Source of the DNA: Candidatus Competibacter sp.
Lineage (GTDB): Bacteria; Pseudomonadota; Gammaproteobacteria; Competibacterales; Competibacteraceae
Length of the DNA: 64,000 nt
Assembly (NCBI GenBank): GCA_029624815.1
Contig: JARSSH010000038.1
Location: 25,481-89,480, forward strand
Direction: 5' to 3'
The translations under genes and the position numbers were made by a program. A model generated the notes under the pieces. The model worked only from the letters and a program-made list of their open reading frames with translations, was not told the DNA's origin and searched no databases. Of the stretch, positions 37,582 through 47,230 are shown one piece after another; positions within the stretch are counted from its first letter, which is position 1; the number at the start of each line of letters is the position of its first letter.

Positions 37582-38246
37582 GGCGTCAATCCATTATCGG
37601 GCCGCTTTGCGTAAGGGATTAAAGACGGCAGTGTCGTCACATCAACTGCCACGACCGCCGTGCTGAGCCGCGCTTGCACATCGGCAGGCAGAGTTGGCAC
37701 ATCGTCGAAGTAGTTGAGCGCCTTGAGCGTAATGAGCGGATTGAAGCTGCGCCCATAAACGACCTTTCCCGCCGCGAGCGCCGTTGGCAAATCAATCCCG
37801 TGCCGTAGCAGCGCATCCAGATCAAGATAATCCTTCACTTCCGCCCGTTTCTGCACCACGGCGGCTTTCGTGCCGGCAAGGTCAAGCAGCGAAGCCACCC
37901 GCAGCCCCATCCCTTGCACTTCATCGTGGGCCGCGACTTGCCCCAAACCTAGCCCACCGAAAAACGAGACCAACACCGGCCCGTCGCGTTGTATGCGACA
38001 GGTTAGCGTGTTGGGCGCAACCTGCACACGTTCGGCATTCTTGAGATAAGGCAGCGTGTTCGCCAGTTGGTCGGGGTCGAACGTGGCGTTCGAGAAAAAG
38101 TCGAAATCGACGGACGCGCGGTGTCCCAAGCGAAGCGCGAGGGCGGTACCACCGTAGAGGGTGAACGCCGCAGGTGTGGCCGTGAGTTCCGGCCACAGGT
38201 TGTGTTGCGGCTGGGGCAACGTCGTCAGATCGGGAGTGAAAACCAT
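37578..38246 (-). CDS. AbiEii/AbiGii-family nucleotidyltransferase toxin
   Basis: A 222-residue protein of the DNA polymerase-beta-like nucleotidyltransferase fold. The active-site motif is YGGTALALRL (Gly32-Gly33-Thr34) followed by Asp47-x-Asp49 in VDFDFF, and the later KDYLDLDALL segment is typical of the AbiEii family. These toxins act in type IV-like toxin-antitoxin or abortive phage infection systems. The pair lies between two copies of shared boundary motifs, in keeping with accessory DNA. Confidence 0.82.
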   Translation of the reverse strand: MVFTPDLTTLPQPQHNLWPELTATPAAFTLYGGTALALRLGHRASVDFDFFSNATFDPDQLANTLPYLKNAERVQVAPNTLTCRIQRDGPVLVSFFGGLGLGQVAAHDEVQGMGLRVASLLDLAGTKAAVVQKRAEVKDYLDLDALLRHGIDLPTALAAGKVVYGRSFNPLITLKALNYFDDVPTLPADVQARLSTAVVAVDVTTLPSLIPYAKRPDNGLTP

Positions 38247-38718
38247 TGCGTGAATCTAGCCGTTGCCGGTTAATCTGTCCATGTCGGGAAGCGCGGAAGA
38301 AGATGTAACGTAATGGCGCTTATCCGGCTTCCGGGAGTTACAACCGAATCTGGTGTACGGGTGGGTTGAAGAAGGGCGGCGTACCCTGCTGAAATGAGGT
38401 TGACGAGACCGGCATTCAGCGCGGAAAGAAGAGGTACGCCATGAGTGAAGATAGCGCAAGCGGGTTGGGGACGGGATAGCGGTTGGCGATCAACCCGATG
38501 AAGCACAGACAGAGCAGCAGAAACTCGCCGCCTGATTCAGGTGGGCCATACCCCAGATTTGACTATTTGGTTAGCCCACCCCGTTCCGATCCAGCCCAGC
38601 CCCGTTTCCCGCCGGGAGCGAGGCTGTTCGTCGCCGCGCGCCGTCTTTCCTCTTTACGGCTTGGCGGGCAATGGTTAGATTGGCCACCTTTCCGCCAACT
38701 ACCCCCCAATACAATCGC
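38247..38718. other. Accessory-type spacer with repeat boundaries
   Basis: About 472 bases with no intact gene between the AbiEii toxin and ettA. The part from 38342 to 38567 begins with AACCGAATCT and ends with AGATTTGACTATT. The same two motifs in the same order flank the MITE (37164-37173 and 37268-37280). Within it ORFs are short and unrecognised; an 8-bp inverted pair GGCGTACC/GGTACGCC occurs at 38378 and 38433. It looks like the remains of a mobile element. The ettA promoter must lie in the last 150 bases. Confidence 0.5.
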
Positions 38719-40383
<1,665 letters not shown>

Positions 40384-40416
40384 CGGCGCGGAAAAACCGT
40401 TCCCTGGGCCACTTGC

Positions 40417-40439
40417 GAGCCGCCGCGACGCGGCGGCTC
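40417..40439. terminator. Bidirectional hairpin between ettA and gshA
   Basis: GAGCCGCCGC-GAC-GCGGCGGCTC, a perfect 10-bp GC-rich stem between two convergent genes, overlapping the gshA stop codon. There is no T run. Confidence 0.5.
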
Positions 40440-42015
40440 AGCCTTGGGCGAAGTATTGAGCCAGGAATTCATCGAACGACATCGCGTCCGCCGCTTCGAT
40501 CTCGGCCTGTTCCCGCAGCGACCGTTCGGCCGCCTCGGTGAACACCTGTATCCGCGCCTCGGCCAGCGGCCGCGCCTCGAAATGGCGGCGATGCTGCTCC
40601 GACAATCGCCGGGCGTACCGGAAGAAGTTTTCGCCGCTGGCACGCATGGCGGCCACGATGCGGGCGGACGGGGTGCGCTCCGGTTCGGCCAGCGCCGCGC
40701 GCTGCTCGGCCAGCGCCGCGGCATAGGGTTGTCCTGTCTCGCCCACGTCCAGTAACGCGCAGATCGGTTGCAGCACACCGAGTATTTCGTCCGCCCAGCG
40801 CCGCAGTGGGAGCGCTGGGTCGCGGCGGCGGCGCAATATCAGCGCCGGGTCGCGGCCGGTCAGGGCCACCGCCATCTGATTGTCGTCGATCAGCGCCCGC
40901 TCTTCGGCGTCGAACGGCGAGGAGTCGTTAAGCAGACAAAACAGCAGAAAGGCTTCCAGAAACCGCAACTGGGTTTCGTTCGCGCCCAGCGGCTCCAGCG
41001 GGTTGATATCCACCGAACGCAGTTCGACATACGCCACCCCGCGCCGCCGCAGCCCCACGGTCGGTTTTTCGTTGCCTTGCGGCGGCTGCTTGGGCCGCAT
41101 CGAGGCGTAATACTCGTTCTCGATTTGCAGGACGTTGGCGTTGAGCTGGCGGTAGTCGCCGTCCACCTTCACCCCGATCCGCTGGTAAGGCGGCCACGGA
41201 GTCGCCGTCGCTTGCGTGAGGCTGGCGATGTACGAAGGCAGCGAGTTGTAGCACACGTTGACGCCGCTTTTCTTTTCGCTGCGGTTGGTGTAACCGATGT
41301 TGCTCATCCGCAGCGAGGTGGCATACGGCCCGTAACAAGTGTGCTCGTCGAATTCGGCCAGCGGGGTCGCCTTGCCGTCGAGGAAGGACTTGCACACCGC
41401 CGGCGAGGCGCCGAATAGATAGAGAATCAGCCAGCCAAACCGTTGCAGGTTGCGAATCAGTCCGAAATAAGACTCGGAGCGGAAATCCTGGAGCGAACGG
41501 CGGTCGCCCTCCATCTGCTGGTAGGCCCTCCAAAACCCATCCGGTAGGGAAAAGTTGAAGTGAATACCGGCGATCACCTGCATGATCCGCCCGTAGCGCC
41601 ACGCCAGCCCGCGCCGGTAAACGTGTTTCATCCAGCCCAGATTGGAGCGGCCGTACTCGGCGATCGGAATACTGGCCTCGCCAGCCAGAATGCAGGGCAT
41701 GCTGGCCGACCAGAGCAGCTCATCGCCGATCCGGGAACAGGAAAATCGATGCAGTTCGTCCAGAAATCGCAGCGCCTCACCGGGGCCGGCCAGCGGCGGG
41801 GTGATGAATTCCAGCAGCGCCTCGGAGTAATCGGTGGTGATCCAGGGATGGGTCAGCGCCGAACCGAGCGCGGGCGGATGCGGGATCTGGGAGATGTAGC
41901 CATCCGGCGCGACCCGCAACGCCTCCCGCTCCAAGCCCAACAAGCGACCATCAAACACGGCGGGCGGGCCGGCATTGAACAGCCGGGTCAGGCGCTGGTC
42001 AAGAATTCGGTACAC
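40438..42015 (-). CDS. gshA: Glutamate-cysteine ligase
   Basis: First step of glutathione synthesis, joining glutamate and cysteine with ATP. The 525-residue form belongs to the proteobacterial GshA family (E. coli 518). Clear segments are LLGLEREALRV, TTDYSEALLEFITPP, GIHFNFSLPDGFW and YVELRSVDINPLEP. I use the GTG at 42015, which has GAGG upstream and gives VYRILDQRLTRL; the frame continues to 42105 but that part is not conserved. It converges on ettA and is divergent from the aminopeptidase. Confidence 0.95.
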   Translation of the reverse strand: MYRILDQRLTRLFNAGPPAVFDGRLLGLEREALRVAPDGYISQIPHPPALGSALTHPWITTDYSEALLEFITPPLAGPGEALRFLDELHRFSCSRIGDELLWSASMPCILAGEASIPIAEYGRSNLGWMKHVYRRGLAWRYGRIMQVIAGIHFNFSLPDGFWRAYQQMEGDRRSLQDFRSESYFGLIRNLQRFGWLILYLFGASPAVCKSFLDGKATPLAEFDEHTCYGPYATSLRMSNIGYTNRSEKKSGVNVCYNSLPSYIASLTQATATPWPPYQRIGVKVDGDYRQLNANVLQIENEYYASMRPKQPPQGNEKPTVGLRRRGVAYVELRSVDINPLEPLGANETQLRFLEAFLLFCLLNDSSPFDAEERALIDDNQMAVALTGRDPALILRRRRDPALPLRRWADEILGVLQPICALLDVGETGQPYAAALAEQRAALAEPERTPSARIVAAMRASGENFFRYARRLSEQHRRHFEARPLAEARIQVFTEAAERSLREQAEIEAADAMSFDEFLAQYFAQG

Positions 42016-42187
42016 GATCTTCGCCTCGCGTAGGCGGCGCTCCCCATCTTGGGCATTGCCGGTTCGACGAAACCGCCCACTCCAACCGGAGCGGGCGCTC
42101 GGCACGGGCCGGGATTTTGCGCTTTTTATCGGTGAAAATCACTTGGCGGCGAACATCGCGCCGCGCTTGAACTTGAGAGAGGTTCGC

Positions 42188-43570
42188 ATGAACGATGGTT
42201 TGCTGCCCGCCCGCACTCCCGATTGCATTCCCGTCATCCCGGTGATCGAGAGCGAATTCGACCCGTGGCTGGAACGACAGGAGGATTTTTTACGCCACTG
42301 GCTGATCGCGACCGGCTTCAAGGCGAAGTCGGGCAGCTTCAATCCGATCCCCGGCGCGGACGGCCGGTTGCGAGCCGTGGTCGCCGGCATCGCCAGGGCC
42401 GACGATCTCTGGGCGCTGGGCGGCCTGCCGGCGGCGCTGCCGGAAGGCGACTACCGCCTCGACGGCGCCTTCGATCCCTGGCGGCTGGAACGGATGACCC
42501 TGGGTTGGGCGCTGGGAGCCTATCAATTCACCCGTTACAAGGCTCTAAAAAGGTCCATGGCCAAGCTGGCGCTCGATCCGGTCAGCGACGGCGACCGCAT
42601 CGGCCGGCAGGTGGCGGCGGTCACGCTGGTCCGCGATCTGATCAATACCCCGGCCGAGGACATGATGCCGGAGCACCTGGCCGAGGCGATGCTGGCGCTG
42701 GGCCGGGAATTCGACGCTCCAGTGGAGCAAACCGTCGGCGAGGATTTACTGGCGCGGAATTTCCCACTGATCCATGCCGTCGGCCGTGCCAGCGCGCACC
42801 CACCGCGACTACTGGATCTGCGCTGGGGCGACCCTGCGCACCCCAAGGTAACATTGCTCGGTAAGGGCGTCTGTTTCGACAGCGGTGGCTTGGATTTGAA
42901 ACCGTCGAGCGCCATGCGGCTGATGAAAAAGGACATGGGCGGGGCGGCAACCGTGTTGGGTCTGGCGCGGCTGATCATGAGCGCGAATTTACCGGTGCGG
43001 CTGCGGGTGCTGGTGGCGGCGGTGGAAAACGCGGTCGCCGGCAACGCCTTCCGGCCCGGCGATGTCTTGCGCTCGCGCCAGGGACTGACGGTCGAGATTC
43101 ACAACACCGACGCCGAAGGCCGCCTGGTGCTCTGCGATGCGCTGACCGAAGCCGGCGTGGAGCAGCCGGACATCCTGCTGGATTTCGCCACGCTGACCGG
43201 CGCGGCGCGGGTGGCGCTGGGCACCGGAATACCGGCGCTGTTCTGCAACGACGAAACGATGGCGGGCGGCTTGCTGGCGGCGGCGGAACGCGAGCAGGAT
43301 CCCTGCTGGCGACTGCCGCTGCACGCCCCTTACCGGGAGATGCTGGACAGCAAGATCGCCGATATCGCCAATGCTTCGGATTCCTCCTACGCCGGCGCGA
43401 TCACCGCCGCCCTGTTCCTGAAAGAATTCGTGCCCGCCGGCATTCCGTGGGCGCATTTCGACCTGATGGCCTGGAACCTGAAAACCCAGCCCGGACGGCC
43501 GGAAGGCGGCGAGGCGATGGGGATGCGGGCCGTGTTCGGCTGGCTGGAGCAGCGCTACGGCGGCGGTTGA
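42188..43570 (+). CDS. Leucyl aminopeptidase family protein (M17)
   Basis: A 460-residue dizinc aminopeptidase that removes N-terminal residues from peptides. The catalytic signature NTDAEGRLVLCDAL is intact, and so is KGVCFDSGGLDLKPSS, which carries metal ligands and a catalytic Lys. The N-terminal domain is short, as in the PepB-like group rather than PepA. GAGAGG lies before the ATG; the open frame upstream overlaps gshA and is spurious. Confidence 0.9.
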   Translation: MNDGLLPARTPDCIPVIPVIESEFDPWLERQEDFLRHWLIATGFKAKSGSFNPIPGADGRLRAVVAGIARADDLWALGGLPAALPEGDYRLDGAFDPWRLERMTLGWALGAYQFTRYKALKRSMAKLALDPVSDGDRIGRQVAAVTLVRDLINTPAEDMMPEHLAEAMLALGREFDAPVEQTVGEDLLARNFPLIHAVGRASAHPPRLLDLRWGDPAHPKVTLLGKGVCFDSGGLDLKPSSAMRLMKKDMGGAATVLGLARLIMSANLPVRLRVLVAAVENAVAGNAFRPGDVLRSRQGLTVEIHNTDAEGRLVLCDALTEAGVEQPDILLDFATLTGAARVALGTGIPALFCNDETMAGGLLAAAEREQDPCWRLPLHAPYREMLDSKIADIANASDSSYAGAITAALFLKEFVPAGIPWAHFDLMAWNLKTQPGRPEGGEAMGMRAVFGWLEQRYGGG

Positions 43571-43634
43571 GAGGGGAAGGAAAGAGCAGCCGACGCCATC
43601 CCTGGCGCGGGTGCTCGTCCGGGCTAAATAGAGA

Positions 43635-44531
43635 TCAGGCGACGGGATGACGCAAGGCCGGATTCGGGATCGGCGGCTTCACCGAATAGTCGTAAAAGCC
43701 CTTGCCGGTCTTGCGGCCCAGATAGCCCAACTGAACCAACCGGGTCAGGGTATGCGGCGAGGACACATGCGGCTGGTGCATGTCCTGATAGATGTTCAGC
43801 GTCATCGCCTCCACCACGTCCAAACCGATATAGTCGGCCAACTCGAACGGCCCCATCGGATGCGCGGCGCCCGACTTCATGGCATGGTCGATGTCGCCGA
43901 TGGTGCCGGTGCCCATTTCCAGCAGACGGATGGCGCTCAGCATATAGGGAGTCAGCAGACGGTTGACGATGAAACCGGTAGTGTCCTGCACGATGACCGG
44001 ATCCTTGCCGAGCTTCTTGCAAAAATCGTTCAGGGTGCCGATGGTGGTGTCCGAGGTCTCGAAGGCGTGGATGATTTCGACCAGCTTCATCACCGTCGCC
44101 GGATTGAAGAAGTGCAACCCCGCCACCCGGTCGCGCTGCTTGCAGACCGCCATCATCGCCGTGACCGACAGCGTCGATGTATTGGTGGTCAGCAGCGCCT
44201 GCGGCGAAACGATGCCTTCCAACCGCTGGAACAACGCCTTTTTGGTCTCCAGATCCTCGATGATGGACTCGACGATCAGATCGCAGCCGGCGACATCCTC
44301 TTCCTTGGTCGTCAGTTGCAACAAACCGAGAGTGGAGTCCTTTTGCTCCGCGGTCATCTTGCCGCGTTCGACCATCTTGCCCAGCGATTTCTCCAGCCCC
44401 GCGCGAAGCTTGTCGGTCGAACCCGGCGTCGCCTTGACGGCAACGGTCGGAATACCCGCCTGCGCGCACACCTGCGCCACGCCCAACCCCATCGCTCCGC
44501 AGCCCATAACACCTACTTTTCTGATTTCCAT
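43635..44531 (-). CDS. 3-hydroxyacyl-CoA dehydrogenase (3-hydroxybutyryl-CoA type)
   Basis: NAD(P)-dependent oxidation of 3-hydroxyacyl-CoA, or the reverse. The 298-residue product has an N-terminal Rossmann motif GVMGCGAMGLGVAQ. Then come TTNTSTLSVT, HFFNPATVMKLVEI with the catalytic His, DTTGFIVNRLL, and the C-terminal LGYLGRKTGKGFYDY. The ATG at 44531 is preferred because AAGGA lies seven bases upstream. It is downstream of the crotonase gene on the same strand (165-base gap), so the two catalyse consecutive steps. Confidence 0.93.
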   Translation of the reverse strand: MEIRKVGVMGCGAMGLGVAQVCAQAGIPTVAVKATPGSTDKLRAGLEKSLGKMVERGKMTAEQKDSTLGLLQLTTKEEDVAGCDLIVESIIEDLETKKALFQRLEGIVSPQALLTTNTSTLSVTAMMAVCKQRDRVAGLHFFNPATVMKLVEIIHAFETSDTTIGTLNDFCKKLGKDPVIVQDTTGFIVNRLLTPYMLSAIRLLEMGTGTIGDIDHAMKSGAAHPMGPFELADYIGLDVVEAMTLNIYQDMHQPHVSSPHTLTRLVQLGYLGRKTGKGFYDYSVKPPIPNPALRHPVA

Positions 44532-44696
44532 AGTACATTCCTTCATCGTAACGGGATCATCGAACAATGCTGTTTTTTTCCGGCATCGACGCATGCCGGC
44601 ATTTAACATTAATGCCAATAATGAAATTCTTCGGCGATTCGGTCAAATCTTTCGAACAATCCAGCCGAATCGACCAACACCGGCCCACAACGGTTT

Positions 44697-45473
44697 TCAA
44701 CGGTGTTTGAACGCCGACGACCGCTTGCCGGCGAAGGCTTCCATCCCTTCCTTCTGATCCTCGGTGGCGAACACGGCATGGAAGGTCCGCCGTTCGAACA
44801 ACAGCCCTTCGGCCAACGTGGTCTCGTAGGCGCGGTTGACGCATTCCTTGGTCATCATCACCGAAGGCAGCGAATAACCGGCAATGGTTTCGGCGGTCTT
44901 GATCGCCTCCTCGATCAGCTCCGCCACCGGAACAATCCGGCTGACCAGCCCAGCCCTTTCGGCTTCCGCGACATCCATCATCCGCCCGGTCAGGCACAAT
45001 TCCATCGCCTTGGATTTCCCCACCAGCCGCGTCAGGCGCTGGGTGCCGCCGGCTCCCGGCAAAATGCCGAGCTTGATTTCCGGCTGGCCGAATTTGGCGT
45101 TGTCGGCGGCCAGAACGAAATCGCACATCATCGCCAGCTCGCAACCGCCGCCCAGCGCGTAGCCGGCCACCGCCGCGATCACCGGCTTGCGGCAGCGGCT
45201 GACCCGCTCCCAGTTGCGGGTGATGAAATTGCCTTTATAGGCATCCATGTAGGAGTAATCCTTCATGCCCTTGATATCGGCGCCGGCGGCGAACACTTTC
45301 TCGCCGCCGGTCAGCACGATGGCGCGAACGGACCCGTCCGCCTCGATCGCGTCGAGCGCCTGGGTCAACTCCTCCATAAGTTCGTCGGATAGGGCGTTAA
45401 AAGCCTTGGGCCGGTTCAGAGTGACCAACGCCACCGGACCGCGAGTTTCAACCAGGAGATTCTGGTAACTCAT
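44697..45473 (-). CDS. Enoyl-CoA hydratase (crotonase)
   Basis: Hydrates trans-enoyl-CoA to (S)-3-hydroxyacyl-CoA. The 258-residue crotonase has the oxyanion-hole segments FAAGADIKGM and GYALGGGCELAMMCD and the catalytic glutamates around LGGGCELA and QPEIKLGILPGAGGTQRL. AAGGA precedes the ATG. Together with the dehydrogenase it would interconvert crotonyl-CoA and acetoacetyl-CoA, useful in beta-oxidation or butanoate/PHB-related metabolism; direction is an inference. Confidence 0.95.
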   Translation of the reverse strand: MSYQNLLVETRGPVALVTLNRPKAFNALSDELMEELTQALDAIEADGSVRAIVLTGGEKVFAAGADIKGMKDYSYMDAYKGNFITRNWERVSRCRKPVIAAVAGYALGGGCELAMMCDFVLAADNAKFGQPEIKLGILPGAGGTQRLTRLVGKSKAMELCLTGRMMDVAEAERAGLVSRIVPVAELIEEAIKTAETIAGYSLPSVMMTKECVNRAYETTLAEGLLFERRTFHAVFATEDQKEGMEAFAGKRSSAFKHR

Positions 45474-45893
45474 GTGCTTATCCTTTTTACTTAAATGGTT
45501 ATGGGCGGAATCGCCACGATTCTGGTGGAAACCATCCCGGCGCGGCTTGCACGAAAAAGCCTTTCACAGCCGGCGCTTGGCTAACACAAACGGCAGTATA
45601 AGCCAGAATGGGGGCTCGGGATGGATTCAAGCACGGTGGATGACCGAAAGCCCCCAACGGGATCGGCGCGCACGCGCTTTGGGCGGCGGAACGGGTTGTT
45701 CAGTCCATCGCCGTCGTTGCTGGAAGATTCGCCGCATTAGGCGGGAAACGCCCGCTGGAAACCCCACCAACCGACAGCGAACCTCCCTCCCCGAACTTTC
45801 GCGTTGTTCAATGGCAAAATTCACCCTACCATTTCGGATTGTCTTTAGCCGTCCTCGTTGTTTCCTTTTACATTAGTGAGGTTAATATCTCCC
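45474..45893. other. Divergent intergenic region, no gene seen
   Basis: About 420 bases between the divergent crotonase and phosphofructokinase genes. It should hold both promoters. The last 60 bases are AT-richer, but no convincing promoter, operator or RNA structure could be fixed by eye. Confidence 0.35.
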
Positions 45894-47123
45894 ATGAGCA
45901 AGCCCAAGAAAGTAGCCATCCTCACCGCTGGCGGTTTGGCCCCCTGCCTCAGCTCGGCGGTTGGCGGCCTCATCGAACGCTACACCGAGATCGATCCCGG
46001 CATCGATATCATCTGCTATCACAGCGGCTACAAGGGACTGCTACTAGGGGATTCCTATACGGTCACCCCGGAGATTCGCGAAAAAGCCCGGCTCTTGCAC
46101 GGCTTCGGCGGCTCGCCCATCGGCAACAGCCGGGTCAAGCTCACCAACGTCAAGGACTGCGTGAAGCGCGGCCTGATCAAGGAGGGCGAGGATCCGCAGA
46201 AAGTCGCCGCCGACCAACTGATCAAGGATGGCGTCGACGTGCTCCATACCGTCGGCGGGGACGACACCAACACCGCCGCCGCCGATCTGGCCGCCTTTCT
46301 GGCCAAGAATAACTACGGACTCACGGTCATCGGTCTGCCCAAGACCGTCGACAACGACGTGTACCCGATCAAGCAATCGTTGGGGGCCTGGACCGCCGCC
46401 GAACAGGGCGCCCGCTACTTCCAGAACGTCGTCGCCGAAAACAACGCCAACCCGCGCATGTTGATCGTTCACGAAGTCATGGGACGCAACTGCGGATGGC
46501 TGACCGCCGCCACCGCGCTGGAATACCGCAAGCTGCTCGACCGCGCCGAATGGCTGCCCGCCATCGGGCTCGGTCGCCCCTCGTTCGACATCCACGCCGT
46601 CTTCGTCCCCGAGATGGAAATCGACATCGCCGCCGAGGCCAAGCGTCTGCGCGCCTTGATGGATGAAGTCGACGACATCAACATCTTCGTTTCGGAAGGC
46701 GCGGGCGTGGAAGCCATCGTGGCCGAACTACAGGCCAAGGGTCAGGAAGTGCCGCGCGACGCCTTCGGCCACATCAAGCTCGACGCCGTCAACCCCGGCA
46801 AATGGTTCGGCGAGCAGTTCGCCCAGATGATCGGATCGGAAAAAACCCTCATCCAGAAGTCCGGCTATTTCGCGCGCGCCGCCGCCGCCAACAGCGAGGA
46901 CATCCGCCTCATCAAATCCTGCGTCGACATGGCCGTCGAATGCGCCATGCGCCGCGAAGCCGGCGTCATCGGCCACGACGAAGATCGCGGCGGCGTATTG
47001 CGCGCCATCGAGTTCCCACGCATCAAGGGCGGTAAGCCCTTCGATATCGATACCCCCTGGTTCACCGACATGCTGGCGGCCATCGGGCAACCGAAAGGCA
47101 AGAAGCTCACGGTCAGTCACTAG
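45894..47123 (+). CDS. pfp: PPi-dependent 6-phosphofructokinase
   Basis: Reversibly phosphorylates fructose 6-phosphate using PPi rather than ATP. In the 409-residue product the phosphoryl-donor loop is GGDDTNT (residues 121-127), where the second Asp marks PPi use instead of the GGDGS of ATP enzymes. PKTVDND (149-155), with the PPi-type Lys, is also present. It starts MSKPKKVAILTAGGLAPCLSS. The reaction works in both glycolysis and gluconeogenesis, and links to the PPi pump hppA elsewhere in the window. Confidence 0.93.
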   Translation: MSKPKKVAILTAGGLAPCLSSAVGGLIERYTEIDPGIDIICYHSGYKGLLLGDSYTVTPEIREKARLLHGFGGSPIGNSRVKLTNVKDCVKRGLIKEGEDPQKVAADQLIKDGVDVLHTVGGDDTNTAAADLAAFLAKNNYGLTVIGLPKTVDNDVYPIKQSLGAWTAAEQGARYFQNVVAENNANPRMLIVHEVMGRNCGWLTAATALEYRKLLDRAEWLPAIGLGRPSFDIHAVFVPEMEIDIAAEAKRLRALMDEVDDINIFVSEGAGVEAIVAELQAKGQEVPRDAFGHIKLDAVNPGKWFGEQFAQMIGSEKTLIQKSGYFARAAAANSEDIRLIKSCVDMAVECAMRREAGVIGHDEDRGGVLRAIEFPRIKGGKPFDIDTPWFTDMLAAIGQPKGKKLTVSH

Positions 47124-47202
47124 AAAAAACAGTCGAAATACGCCAGGACGAAGCCGTGCAAGCCCACGGTCGATCCCGGTGTGTTTCCGGCTCGGGTCGT
47201 CC

Positions 47203-47230
47203 GCCCCCGCCCTCTCAAGGCGGCGGGGGC
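47203..47230. terminator. GC-rich hairpin between pfp and ftsK
   Basis: GCCCCCGCC and GGCGGGGGC form a 9-bp stem overlapping the ftsK stop. It lies between convergent genes and could work in both directions. There is no T run. Confidence 0.4.
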
